DNA of 64,000 bases from Aureispira sp964445645 (GCA_964445645.1 CAYULH010000007.1:1-64000), one strand, 5' to 3'; counted from the stretch's first letter, positions 44,748 to 53,706 are shown. The notes: a model not told the origin generated them from the letters alone. Numbers and translations: made by a program.

Positions 44748-46478
44748 CTAGGCAACATCATCAAATAGTTGTTCAAAATAGGGTTGTTGTTGTAACATTT
44801 CGTAGCTCCCCCTAAAGATAATGCTACCTTTGTCCATCACTACAATGCGGTCACAAGCGCGTGCCATTCTAGCACTTCTACTAACAGCCAGCAATGTCCA
44901 AGGATTGGCTCGATTGGTTAAGATTTCAATAATTTTCTTAGAATCATCCCCATTGAGGCTATCCAGTAGTGGTTCTGTTACCACCAAACGAGGAGTGTCC
45001 ACAATACAGCGTGCCAAAATCATTTTCTTGATAACACTCTGGGGCAAGTTTTCTCCATCCGAGGTAATCATGGTATTAAATCCTTCTGGTTGTTCCTTGA
45101 TGTAAGACAATAAATTAACTTGCTGCGAAACACGAATAATATCCTGAATACTTACATCTTCTCTTCCCATAGAGATATTTTCGGCAATGGTGCCATGAAA
45201 CAAATGTTCCTCACTAACATGATCTCCTATATACGAGCGCAAACTAGCAATGTTGATGTTCTTGATTGGAATATCGTTGTAAGAAATGTTTCCTTCAAAA
45301 CCATCGTACCAACCCATGATAATTCTCAACAAGCTAGATTTGCCCGATGCACTGGTTCCTACTATACAAATACGCTCCCCTCCTTTGATATCAAGATTTA
45401 TTTTGTCCAATACTTTGTACTGGTGGCTCCCCAAGATATAAGTCAAATCATTGATATGGATTCTAATACCATTGGGGCAGTGTACCTCTTTGAAATCCAA
45501 TCCTTTTTCATCTTCTAGTGGCAAGTCGGTTACTAATCCAATTTTTTCTACGGCTGTCAACAAATCAAAAATCGTCTCCATTCCCATTACAATTTTATCC
45601 AAAGAGTTGAGAATGATAATAATTACAATTTCAGAAGCCACAAACTGTCCGATGTTCAATTCGTTATTAATAACCAGCAAACCACCGATAGAAAGCAGTG
45701 CTGCGGTAGCCAATGTTTTGAGTACCACGACACTAACAATTTGAGCTTTTACCACCTTAAAGTGTTTCTTCCTATGCTGCAAATAGCCTTCAACCAATTC
45801 ATTGGTCTTTACTGTAGGGTATTTGGTACGGCCAGCCAACTTAAACGAACCCATTGTGCGGCCAATTTCTTCTAGCCAGTAGGCTACTTTATATTTGTAT
45901 TTGGATTCTAATAAACTAGAGGACAAACCGGGCGCAAAAGTACTCATTACAACTATGCTAATCAATAACAAAAGTACCAAGCCAAACACAACAAAAAATG
46001 GATGATATAGCGCTAGGAGAATTAATCCCAATACAATTTGAAAAGAGGCAGCCGATAAATCTACCAAAATCTTGGGCATCCCTTTTTGTATAGATAAAGT
46101 ATCAAAAAAACGATTGGCCAATTCTGGCGCATATTGATCTTTGATTTTTTCCATACGCAAACGAGGCATTCTGTACGCAAATTCAAAGGCCGAACGCATG
46201 AATATTCGCTGTTGAATAGTCTCTGTGATAATATACTGCATCAATCGCAGCCCTCCTCCAATGGCCGTTCCTAGAGAAACAATAAAAATCAATACGATCC
46301 AAGAAGAGGAAATTTGATTGAGGGCAATTAAATTGATAATAGCCTGAATACCAACGGGTATTGTCAAACTAATAATACCCTCAAAGACAGCATAGGTATA
46401 TATATATCCAATATCCCCTTTGTCAAGTTGTAGGAGCCTAAAAAAACGCTTGAGCGGATGCCCTTTGAGTGTGTTCAT
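44748..46478 (-). CDS. ABC exporter with degenerate nucleotide-binding domain (type I secretion-like)
   Basis: This encodes 576 residues: a six-helix ABC exporter membrane domain (about 25-310) plus an ATPase domain. Walker A is intact (GTSASGKSS, 374-382). The other ATPase motifs are altered. The Q-loop region reads GDHVSEEHLF instead of xxVPQDPFLF. The LSGGQ signature is replaced by NLPQSVIKK (477-485). Walker B reads LVVTEPL, with Thr for Asp but Glu kept. The H-loop reads LAVSRSARMA with no His. There is no peptidase (C39) domain. With the HlyD and TolC genes behind it, this should be a one-step exporter, perhaps with low ATPase activity or needing a partner. No substrate gene is adjacent. 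Confidence 0.9.
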   Translation of the reverse strand: MNTLKGHPLKRFFRLLQLDKGDIGYIYTYAVFEGIISLTIPVGIQAIINLIALNQISSSWIVLIFIVSLGTAIGGGLRLMQYIITETIQQRIFMRSAFEFAYRMPRLRMEKIKDQYAPELANRFFDTLSIQKGMPKILVDLSAASFQIVLGLILLALYHPFFVVFGLVLLLLISIVVMSTFAPGLSSSLLESKYKYKVAYWLEEIGRTMGSFKLAGRTKYPTVKTNELVEGYLQHRKKHFKVVKAQIVSVVVLKTLATAALLSIGGLLVINNELNIGQFVASEIVIIIILNSLDKIVMGMETIFDLLTAVEKIGLVTDLPLEDEKGLDFKEVHCPNGIRIHINDLTYILGSHQYKVLDKINLDIKGGERICIVGTSASGKSSLLRIIMGWYDGFEGNISYNDIPIKNINIASLRSYIGDHVSEEHLFHGTIAENISMGREDVSIQDIIRVSQQVNLLSYIKEQPEGFNTMITSDGENLPQSVIKKMILARCIVDTPRLVVTEPLLDSLNGDDSKKIIEILTNRANPWTLLAVSRSARMARACDRIVVMDKGSIIFRGSYEMLQQQPYFEQLFDDVA

Positions 46479-46663
46479 AGCAAAGCTTATTCAAAATAAT
46501 AGTAACACTATTGTTTAGATCATAGGAAATACAAATGAAACGCAAAAGAGTTTAACTAGTTTTGTCTTTCGTGTATAATCTTTTGTTAAAAAACAATGAA
46601 TTGGTGTTAAGCTTACAAAACCACCCATTGAATCCCCAAAAAACACAAGCCCTTCATCAGAAA

Positions 46664-46693
46664 AGCCATCTCTGAAATCTATCAAAGATGGCT
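46664..46693 (-). terminator. hairpin downstream of the first small exported protein gene
   Basis: AGCCATCT (46664-46671) pairs with AGATGGCT (46686-46693). On the minus strand it is followed by TTTT. It separates the gene at 46734 from the ABC operon. Confidence 0.6.
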
Positions 46694-46733
46694 CAAATAA
46701 TTTAGCTATTACTGGATATAATATAGAACAAGG

Positions 46734-47153
46734 TTACTCTATTGGAGTATTTATTCCATTTGTAGTAATTGTTTTTATAGATTCGGGAACCAATACCACA
46801 TAATGTATATTCTCCGTACATTCTCTCCCCTTTACCAAAACCACATTGCTATTTACCTTGCGTTTTATCGTTAATGTTCTATTAGCAGCATCCATACTTG
46901 TAATCAACTCGTAACGACCTGATTTTACCAAATATTCTAACAAAGCATTATTGGTCATATTACTCAATGTCACGTGCAATTCTACAACAACTCTACTGCT
47001 CTTAGTTCTCTTAATTTCTATATCTTCTGAGCGCAAATCTAATTGAAGGGAAGCGCTACTACCTACACTAATGGTTTGGTTGGTGGAGGCGGTGGCCTGT
47101 GCAAAACATATAGAATAAGTAAATAAAAATACTATTGCAAATAAATGTTTCAT
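46734..47153 (-). CDS. small exported protein, paralogue A
   Basis: This encodes 139 residues with a signal peptide ending CFAQA (about 19). The mature protein is beta-rich: LQLDLRSEDIEIKRTKSSRVVVELHVTLS, then SGRYELITSMDAANRTLTIKR, VVLVKGRECTENIHYVVLVPESI. The pattern recalls the repeating strands of DUF4097-type putative adhesins but is much shorter. It matches the gene at 47705-48130 along its length, including VKG(R/Q)EC and SGRY(E/D)L. Function unknown. Confidence 0.75.
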   Translation of the reverse strand: MKHLFAIVFLFTYSICFAQATASTNQTISVGSSASLQLDLRSEDIEIKRTKSSRVVVELHVTLSNMTNNALLEYLVKSGRYELITSMDAANRTLTIKRKVNSNVVLVKGRECTENIHYVVLVPESIKTITTNGINTPIE

Positions 47154-47704
47154 AGAATTAATTCAGGAAGTGGAATAAATCTAGTTTACAGATTTCAGGA
47201 AAGTTTTTCAAAAAAATCACTTCCAAAGATAAGTAATTGTTAAGAAAAAACAAAACAACATTTTTGATTGGAACCTCACTGAAGCTGCTGGTATAGAGCT
47301 ACTTAACCAAACAAAGCCTACATAGTATGGCTTACCAAGCAACTACACCAATACATATTCTAATATGTACACAAAAACCAAATAATATTTGCCATTTGTC
47401 TTGTATTAAGAACTAGCGAACTAGTACATTAAAAAAACAAAAAAAATGACTTAATATAATTTTTGTGACATAGAAATACTGAAAATTGATTATTCTTAAC
47501 AAGGGCTTGTTTAAACATTCGAGAGCAGCCCCTAGCTTACTAGCACTTGCAAAACGATCGAAGCTATTTGATAGAGTGTATCAAATAGTTGGGGCAGCAG
47601 AACAGAGGCTTTGCCGAACTGAATCATAAGCAATGCACACTAGCTCACATAAGTAAGTATTTGGGTGTTTTTGAACAACTTCTAAGAACGAGTACAAAAA
47701 AACA
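47154..47704. other. 551-bp spacer between the two paralogues
   Basis: This contains a hairpin-bearing element at about 47545-47665, described separately. The remainder is AT-rich and has no supported gene. Confidence 0.55.
47545..47665. repeat. hairpin-bearing intergenic element, copy B
   Basis: GCAAAACGATC (47549-47559), then four bases, then a 10-5-10 hairpin at 47564-47588 with arms CTATTTGATA/TATCAAATAG and loop GAGTG. This has the same order, spacing and loop type as the element at 8265-8385 (GCAAAGCGATC, loop CAGTG), with the arm sequences changed in a compensated way. Downstream GCTCAC and AAGTATT also recur. Outer limits are approximate. Confidence 0.6.
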
Positions 47705-48130
47705 TCATTCTTTTCCGTCTACTAATGTGCTATTATTGGAGTACTTGACACTGGCGGGCATATAGATAGTGTACTCTAGTGTTTCTACACATTCTTGTCC
47801 TTTGACGACAATTACGTCATTCGTTTTTTTGGAAGAAATGGTTAGCTCACGTGTTGTAGCATCAACCGTTTTGGTAAGATCATAACGCCCACTATTGCAA
47901 ACAAAATCTAATAGTCGGTTATTGGGTAAGGAAATGGTCACTTTGGTTTCTACCAAAATGCGTGTTCCCTTAGTTTCTTTCATTTCTATTTTTTTTGCTA
48001 CTACATTGATATTAACTTTTTCTGTTGCATCAAGGGTAAAAGTTTGGTGTAATGTTTTTGATACTTGACAAAAACACACTTCTGTTCCAAACCAGCACAG
48101 TAGTAGTATAAAAAACAATCTCAACTTCAT
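47705..48130 (-). CDS. small exported protein, paralogue B
   Basis: This encodes 141 residues. The signal peptide ends EVCFCQ (about 21); a Cys in VCFC makes a lipoprotein possible but the box is poor. The mature part is beta-rich like its paralogue at 46734: INVVAKKIEMKETKGTRILVETKVTISL, SGRYDLTKTVDATTRELTISS, VIVVKGQECVETLEYTIYMPAS. The conserved single Cys in VKGxEC stands out. The two genes lie in the same orientation, separated by 551 bases, an old tandem duplication. Function unknown. Confidence 0.75.
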   Translation of the reverse strand: MKLRLFFILLLCWFGTEVCFCQVSKTLHQTFTLDATEKVNINVVAKKIEMKETKGTRILVETKVTISLPNNRLLDFVCNSGRYDLTKTVDATTRELTISSKKTNDVIVVKGQECVETLEYTIYMPASVKYSNNSTLVDGKE

Positions 48131-48552
48131 TAGTTAGGTAGATTTATATAGATTGGAGTAAGTTTGATGGTGTTTTTTTAAATTAAGGCTAATAGAAATG
48201 ATCATTTTTTATGATGACGAATTAGTCTATACACAGTACAAACTAAGTCCAATCATTTTGGGAGTATTGGCAATTAAAAGCTATAAATTAACACTTACTT
48301 TCATTAACGCACAGCAGCTTATTATTAAAATAAATTATTATTAAAAATAACAAAGTAAGAAAACAAATAGACCTTCAATTACTCAAAAGTAAGTGAAATC
48401 TATGGAGATTTTATCTTCTTAGAATAAAAATTACCTAAAAACTATGCTTTATTCTTAAAAATGGGGCTGTTTTAGATAAAAAACACCAAAAAGTCTCATT
48501 TTTTTTTGAGCATTAAGATGATTTTTGTCCGTCACGGCTTTGTATTTTAGAG
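48131..48552. other. 422-bp AT-rich spacer
   Basis: This lies upstream of paralogue B and downstream of the rhodanese gene. No coding region or convincing promoter was found. Confidence 0.5.
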
Positions 48553-48595
48553 CCCAACTGATTGTTCAATATGGCATATCAAACAATCAGTTGGG
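48553..48595. terminator. hairpin downstream of the rhodanese gene
   Basis: CCCAACTGATTGTT (48553-48566) and AACAATCAGTTGGG (48582-48595) are perfect 14-bp arms with a 15-nt loop. It lies 42 bases past the stop of the minus-strand rhodanese gene. The U-run is poor. Confidence 0.7.
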
Positions 48596-48636
48596 TTCAC
48601 AAATGTTGGGAAGTGAGCAAGCTAGGTTCTTCTATT

Positions 48637-49041
48637 TTATTGCGCCTTAAGTTCTTGTTGTATTGTCTTCCATTGGTCGTATCCCCCCTCTATATCATAG
48701 ACTTTTTCAAATCCCAATTCTTTACAACGGGTAGCCGTTTTGTTGCTTCTCCCTCCTCGTTTGCAGTACACCACCAAGGGGCGTGTTTTGTCTAGTTGCT
48801 CTAATTGTGCTTCAAAATCATCTGCATAAAAATCAATATTAACAGCACCCTCAATGCTTCCTGCACCAAACTCTTCGGGAGTTCGTACATCTACCAATTG
48901 AAAATCTGTCTGCTGCTGGCTCATTTTTGTATACGCTTGCCAAGTAATCAACTCCTGCCCCGCAGAAGTAGCAGATGGAGTGCAAGCAATTATAAAACAC
49001 AACATAAATCCTAACAAAACCAAAAAACGTGCATGTATCAT
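48637..49041 (-). CDS. rhodanese-domain lipoprotein
   Basis: This encodes 134 residues. A signal peptide ends FIIAC, so it is a lipoprotein (Cys20). A single rhodanese domain follows: FQLVDVRTPEEFGAGSIEGAVNIDF (the family's DVRxxxEF...GHIxGAxNI, with Ser for His), the active-site loop VYCKRGGRSNKTA (catalytic Cys), and VYDIEGGYDQWK. It may act as a sulfurtransferase or bind thiols in the periplasm. It is divergent from rpiB. Confidence 0.92.
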   Translation of the reverse strand: MIHARFLVLLGFMLCFIIACTPSATSAGQELITWQAYTKMSQQQTDFQLVDVRTPEEFGAGSIEGAVNIDFYADDFEAQLEQLDKTRPLVVYCKRGGRSNKTATRCKELGFEKVYDIEGGYDQWKTIQQELKAQ

Positions 49042-49190
49042 CTATTCTTATTTTAAATACTAGTTATTCTGTCAAAAAAAAGGCTATAAAAAATTGTTGC
49101 CGTATCTTACCAAGGTATTTGAGTTTACAACAATATACAGCACTGCTGTTGAATAACAAAATAGATTTTTTCACAACATTATTATTAGCC

Positions 49191-49631
49191 ATGCAAAAAA
49201 CACTAGCCATTGGGTGTGACCATGCAGGTTTTGATTACAAAGCTGCAATCAAAAATTATTTAGAAAAAGAAGGGTGGAGCATAGAGGATTTTGGAACAGA
49301 CTCTCAAGATTCTGTTGATTATCCAGACTTTGCACATCCTGTTGCCAAGGCGGTTGCGTCAGGACAAGCACTTTATGGAATCGTTCTTTGTGGTAGTGGC
49401 AATGGTGTGGCTATTACGGTCAATAAATACCCTGCCATTCGTGCAGCACTCTGCTGGAACAAAGAGTTGGCCCAATTGGCACGCCAACACAACGATGCCA
49501 ATATTTTGGCTATTCCTGTGCGTTTTATTAGTCAAGAAACAGCCTTAGAAATGGTTGCAGCATTTTTCAACAGTTATTTTGAAGGTGGCCGCCACCAACG
49601 TCGGGTAGATAAAATCACAACATCGTCTTAG
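49191..49631 (+). CDS. rpiB: ribose-5-phosphate isomerase B
   Basis: This encodes 146 residues from ATG at 49191 (MQKTLAIGCDHAGFDYK); the frame is open further upstream, but that part is AT-rich and unlike the family. It interconverts ribose 5-phosphate and ribulose 5-phosphate in the pentose phosphate pathway. Motifs: CDHAGF (phosphate binding), VDYPDFAHPVAKAV, the active-site loop GIVLCGSGNGVAI with catalytic Cys, and HNDANILAIPVRF. Usual length. It is followed by an enoyl-CoA isomerase gene 45 bases later. Confidence 0.95.
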   Translation: MQKTLAIGCDHAGFDYKAAIKNYLEKEGWSIEDFGTDSQDSVDYPDFAHPVAKAVASGQALYGIVLCGSGNGVAITVNKYPAIRAALCWNKELAQLARQHNDANILAIPVRFISQETALEMVAAFFNSYFEGGRHQRRVDKITTSS

Positions 49632-49676
49632 ATTACAACACTTCTACCTATTCATTTTTATTCCAATACCACAACA

Positions 49677-50471
49677 ATGAAAACATTACAATACCAACAC
49701 TTATCTATTGAACAGAAAAATAATTATGTTATTCTCCAGTTAGATCGTGGCAAAGCCAATGCCCTCAACCAAACTATGGTAGATGAATTGCGTGACTTTA
49801 TTCGAGTTGCCACACAGGAAGACAGCATTGAGGGCGTTCTTTTGACAGGTAAGGATCATTTTTTTAGTGGCGGTGTGGATTTGCTAGAGGTTTATTATTA
49901 TGATTCGGCTGGTATTCGCAATTTTTGGGGTTCTTTTTTAGAATTAGCGGCAGAGGTGGTTGCCTTTCCCAAGCCGATGGTAGCGGCCATTACGGGGCAT
50001 AGCCCAGCAGGGGGCTGTATTTTGGCTTGTGGTTGCGATTATCGTGTTATGGCAGATAATGATAAGTATAAAATTGGCCTCAATGAAATGGCCGTGGGTA
50101 TTGCTCCCCGAAAAGGTATTTTGGATTTGTATGCGTTCTGGATTGGACGCAGATATGCTTACCAGTACTTGCTAGAAGGCACGATTATGAACAGTAGCCA
50201 AGCTCTAAAAATAGGTTTGGTAGACGAATTGCAACCACTAGAAAATACAGTGGCCACAGCAGAAGCCAAATTACAACAATACCTAAAATTGCCACAGCAA
50301 GCCTTTCAGCAAACCAAAAAAGCACTAAGAGCTGCTGTAGTAGCATCCATGAACGAAAATTTTGAAGCAAATTTGGATAAGTTGCACCAACAGTTGCTCT
50401 CAGACGAAAGCCGAACCATTATGGGACAGGTAGTTGATTTTCTGAAGAGTAGAAAATCAACTACTGCCTAA
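49677..50471 (+). CDS. enoyl-CoA hydratase/isomerase family protein (delta3-delta2-enoyl-CoA isomerase-like)
   Basis: This encodes 264 residues of the crotonase fold. FFSGGVDLLEVY supplies the first oxyanion-hole backbone, and PAGGCILACGCDYRVMADN supplies the second. IGLNEMAVGIAPRKGI contains the single Glu that matches the catalytic Glu of mitochondrial Delta3,Delta2-enoyl-CoA isomerase (ECI1), with its PAGGC and GLNE strings. The hydratase-type second Glu is absent at the first position. It would help beta-oxidation of unsaturated fatty acids, feeding acetyl-CoA to the nearby glyoxylate shunt. It is in line with rpiB and convergent with the ScfR-like regulator. Confidence 0.85.
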   Translation: MKTLQYQHLSIEQKNNYVILQLDRGKANALNQTMVDELRDFIRVATQEDSIEGVLLTGKDHFFSGGVDLLEVYYYDSAGIRNFWGSFLELAAEVVAFPKPMVAAITGHSPAGGCILACGCDYRVMADNDKYKIGLNEMAVGIAPRKGILDLYAFWIGRRYAYQYLLEGTIMNSSQALKIGLVDELQPLENTVATAEAKLQQYLKLPQQAFQQTKKALRAAVVASMNENFEANLDKLHQQLLSDESRTIMGQVVDFLKSRKSTTA

Positions 50472-50487
50472 TTGGTAGCCACTAAGA

Positions 50488-51972
50488 CTACTCATAAGAG
50501 GCCATAACCTCCTCTACAGTTTGCTCTACCTTGCGGTAACGGGCTTGTTTTTGCAAGTGCCAAGGCTCTGCTACCCGTTGGGTGCAATCTTGTACGCTAC
50601 ACGATTCGCACGTTACGCCTACCTCCTGCTTGGGAAAGTTGGTTTCCTTGAGGAATTGCAATTTTTTCTTTAGGTGAGGCGACAAGAGCATACCAATGCT
50701 AATACTTCTGTAAATGTCTTTCTTAAACGGATCTTTATTGGCAGAAGAGAGCACCAAGTACTCGTTCTTAGAATCTGCATAAGCAGAAATTTGCATTCCA
50801 AATACAGACTTTTTCTGATCAGACTCCTGAAATTGCTGAATAGTCTGCAAGGAAATCCAACGCCTACAATAATGGTATTGGTTTTGATTGGCATGAGGAC
50901 TCTGCTGTTGGGTAATATGCAACTCCTTGCTCAATCTGTATACAGAAGTACCTTTCTTGTACGTAAATCGCAGAAAGAATAGATTTTTGATATTGAATAC
51001 CTGTGGCAGAATATTGGTCAAACGTTGATAAAAAGTTTCGTCCGAGCAATTATAACTCTTAATAATCTTGAGCAACCGTCGTCCACTCCATTCCTTGGCG
51101 GCAAACAATTCTTGGAGCTGGCCCACCAATCGTTCTTGTGGAATAATCAAAGCACCAGCAAAATAAGAAGCAATAAAATTATTGAGCACTTGGTCAAATC
51201 TATCAAACTTAATCCACGGAAACGTATACAACCTATCCTCAATCTTTAGAAAATTGTAAGCAATCTCCTTGGCGTAAATAAACGTTTGTTGTGCCTCCGA
51301 AATCTCCTGACTCAATAGCAGTACACACTTATTGGGTATAAAAATGCTTCTCAAAGCCCCCAAATTACTATGTGTTGACAATGTTTTTTTGTCAATCGTA
51401 TAATTAAACTCCTCTATTAAAATTTCTTCCAAGTCCTGAGCAGTTACCATTTTGGTCAAATCTATCTGATAAGCCTTGGCAAAACGCTGTACATGCTCTT
51501 CAATATCCTCAAAATAATTGTTGTGGGCTTCTTGATACGAACGCAAGGAGGCCAAAAAAAAACTCTCTCTAGTTAGGTTATAATTCTGTGCAATTTTGAT
51601 AATAGTGCTGATAAAAGCATTGATCTTGCTGGGTGCTTTGGCTATAATATCAATGAGTTGTGTTTCGCGTACGCCAAATAATTCGAGCGGAATTTCTTTC
51701 AAAATTTGCGATTGGAGAATATCTCCCACAGGTGCCAGATTTTTATCCAATTTTAGCGAAACCAAATGGTCATAGGGCACGTCCAAACTATCGGACAAAA
51801 TTACAATCTTATCCATCTTGGGGTACTTTTTTCCCTTTTCAATCTCATTAAGATAAGATTTTGACAAGCCTGTCAATTTGGACAATCCAAATAAAGAAAG
51901 ATTTCTTTCTGTTCTAATCTGCTTGAGCTTGAGCCCAAAAATGAGCTTGATATATTTGTCTTCGATAATCAT
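50488..51972 (-). CDS. XRE-family regulator with ImmA/IrrE-like and C-terminal Cys-cluster domains (ScfR/RamB type)
   Basis: This encodes 494 residues. The N-terminal helix-turn-helix (about 11-66) reads LKQIRTERNLSLFGLSKLTGLSKSYLNEIEKGKKYP. A DUF955 (ImmA/IrrE-like) middle follows; its usual HExxH zinc motif is not evident, and QTFIYAKEIAYNFLK stands in its place. The C-terminal region ends with VTCESCSVQDCTQRV, four Cys like those of short-chain fatty-acyl regulators. RamB of actinobacteria, of the same build, controls acetate and glyoxylate genes. The gene diverges from aceB, with a palindrome in the 126-bp gap, so control of aceB (and itself) is very likely. Confidence 0.9.
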   Translation of the reverse strand: MIIEDKYIKLIFGLKLKQIRTERNLSLFGLSKLTGLSKSYLNEIEKGKKYPKMDKIVILSDSLDVPYDHLVSLKLDKNLAPVGDILQSQILKEIPLELFGVRETQLIDIIAKAPSKINAFISTIIKIAQNYNLTRESFFLASLRSYQEAHNNYFEDIEEHVQRFAKAYQIDLTKMVTAQDLEEILIEEFNYTIDKKTLSTHSNLGALRSIFIPNKCVLLLSQEISEAQQTFIYAKEIAYNFLKIEDRLYTFPWIKFDRFDQVLNNFIASYFAGALIIPQERLVGQLQELFAAKEWSGRRLLKIIKSYNCSDETFYQRLTNILPQVFNIKNLFFLRFTYKKGTSVYRLSKELHITQQQSPHANQNQYHYCRRWISLQTIQQFQESDQKKSVFGMQISAYADSKNEYLVLSSANKDPFKKDIYRSISIGMLLSPHLKKKLQFLKETNFPKQEVGVTCESCSVQDCTQRVAEPWHLQKQARYRKVEQTVEEVMASYE

Positions 51973-51993
51973 AGTCCTAAAGATATAAAATAT

Positions 51994-52043
51994 TAGCGAA
52001 CATAAAAAAATAACGATTTTTCACTTTTAGCGAACGTTCGCTA
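51994..52043. promoter_or_regulatory. operator candidate: 16-bp palindrome plus half site
   Basis: TAGCGAACGTTCGCTA (52028-52043) is a perfect palindrome, and TAGCGAAC occurs once more at 51994-52001. Both lie between the divergent regulator and malate synthase starts. On the aceB side a near -7 box, TATCATTG, is at 52065-52072, so the palindrome would cover its -33 region. On the regulator side, the half site lies just upstream of TATCTTTA. Confidence 0.65.
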
Positions 52044-52098
52044 TTAGAGTTCAACAATTTTTCTTATCATTGTAACGTTATACAAAAAAACAACAGCA

Positions 52099-53694
52099 AT
52101 GAAAACCAAAATCGAATCAACAGAAATACAGTTTAACGGAGTAGATGAAGCAAAATATGCTACTATACTTACCCCAGAGGCCAAGGCCTTTTTAGTGGCC
52201 TTGCATGAGCAATTTAATGAGAAACGATTGGCCTTATTGACCAAGAGAGAAGCTACGCAAGAGTTTTTTGACCAAGGAAATTTTCCCTCCTTTCCGGTAG
52301 AAACAGCTGCTGTCAGAAATTCTGACTGGGTGTGTAAGCCTCTACCACAGGATTTGCTGGACAGAAGAGTAGAAATTACCGGCCCTGTAGAGCGCAAAAT
52401 GATTATAAATGCCCTCAATTCTGGTGCTAAGACCTTTATGGCAGATTTTGAGGATAGCAATGCGCCTACTATTGACAATATTTTGGGTGGTCAACAAAAC
52501 TTGTTGGATGCCAACAATAGAACGATTTCTTTTTATAATGCCGCTAAGGACAAGACCTACCAGCTAAAAGAGGAGGTAGCTGTTTTGTTGGTTAGACCTA
52601 GAGGGTTGCACCTCAATGAGCGTCACTTATTGGTAGATGGAGCCGTTATGTCAGGTTCCTTAGTAGACTTTGGTTTGTACTTCTTTCATAATATCAAACC
52701 TTTGATGGAAAGAGGCTCGGCCACTTATTTCTACTTGCCCAAATTGGAGCATTACCTAGAAGCCAGATGGTGGAATGAAGTATTTGTATTTGCTCAAGAT
52801 TACTTGAATGTTCCTCAAGATACTATCAAAGCTACTGTTTTGATTGAGACAATTACTGCTAGTTTCCAGTTGGATGAAATCATCTATGAATTGAAAGATC
52901 ACATGGCTGGTCTCAACTGTGGACGTTGGGATTATATTTTCTCTTACATCAAGCGATTTAGAAACCACCAAAACTTCTTGGTTCCCAACCGTGACCAAGT
53001 AACCATGAGTTCACCATTTATGAAGGCTTACTCTCAACGTGTGGTGCAACGCTGCCACAAACGAGGCGTACATGCTATGGGTGGTATGGCTGCCCAAATT
53101 CCTGTTAAGAATGATGAAGCTGCCAATCAAGCTGCTTTTGCCAAAGTGGTAAAAGACAAAGAACAAGAAGTAAAAAATGGGCATGATGGCACTTGGGTTG
53201 CACACCCCGGCTTGGTAAAAGTGGCTATGGATGTATTTAATGAACACATGCCTAATGCCAATCAAATTGACAATCTTCGTGAAGATTTGAACATCACAGA
53301 AGAGCAATTGGTAGAAATGCCTAAAGGCACGATTACGCAAGATGGTATTCGTAAGAATATCAATGTAGGAATTTTGTACATCGAGAGCTGGTTGGCTGGA
53401 AATGGTGCAGCAGCTTTGTATAATCTTATGGAAGATGCCGCTACAGCCGAAATTTCTCGTACACAAGTGTGGCAGTGGCTCCACAAAGGCGTGCAACTAG
53501 AAGATGGAAAAACATTTGATGTGGCCATGTATCAAGACCTGAAAGCTGGCGAAATCGAAAAAATCAAGCAGTTGGTGGGCCCAGAAGCTTTTGGAAACAA
53601 ACGTTTTGAACTAGCCATTCAACTCTTTGATGATTTGGTACTATCGGAGGAATTCAAAGAATTCTTGACGCTACCTGCTTATCAATATATCTAA
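52099..53694 (+). CDS. aceB: malate synthase A
   Basis: This encodes 531 residues, the standard length of the A form. It condenses glyoxylate with acetyl-CoA to give malate. Motifs: the N-terminal AKAFLVALHEQFNEKRLALL, TFMADFEDSNAPTIDN, LLVRPRGLHLNERHLLVDG (catalytic Arg region), TVLIETITASFQLDEIIYEL (metal-binding Glu), GLNCGRWDYIFSYIKRF, and MGGMAAQIPVK. The end NKRFELAIQLFDDLVLSEEFKEFLTLPAYQYI is typical. It is divergent from the ScfR-type regulator and upstream of isocitrate lyase. Confidence 0.97.
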   Translation: MKTKIESTEIQFNGVDEAKYATILTPEAKAFLVALHEQFNEKRLALLTKREATQEFFDQGNFPSFPVETAAVRNSDWVCKPLPQDLLDRRVEITGPVERKMIINALNSGAKTFMADFEDSNAPTIDNILGGQQNLLDANNRTISFYNAAKDKTYQLKEEVAVLLVRPRGLHLNERHLLVDGAVMSGSLVDFGLYFFHNIKPLMERGSATYFYLPKLEHYLEARWWNEVFVFAQDYLNVPQDTIKATVLIETITASFQLDEIIYELKDHMAGLNCGRWDYIFSYIKRFRNHQNFLVPNRDQVTMSSPFMKAYSQRVVQRCHKRGVHAMGGMAAQIPVKNDEAANQAAFAKVVKDKEQEVKNGHDGTWVAHPGLVKVAMDVFNEHMPNANQIDNLREDLNITEEQLVEMPKGTITQDGIRKNINVGILYIESWLAGNGAAALYNLMEDAATAEISRTQVWQWLHKGVQLEDGKTFDVAMYQDLKAGEIEKIKQLVGPEAFGNKRFELAIQLFDDLVLSEEFKEFLTLPAYQYI

Positions 53695-53706
53695 GCATAT
53701 AACAGC

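Noticed and set aside
47268..47390. Protein-like reading around LTEAAGIELLNQTKP on the plus strand
   Set aside because: Interrupted by a stop, no start codon, AT-rich context; may be chance or an unrecognisable relic.
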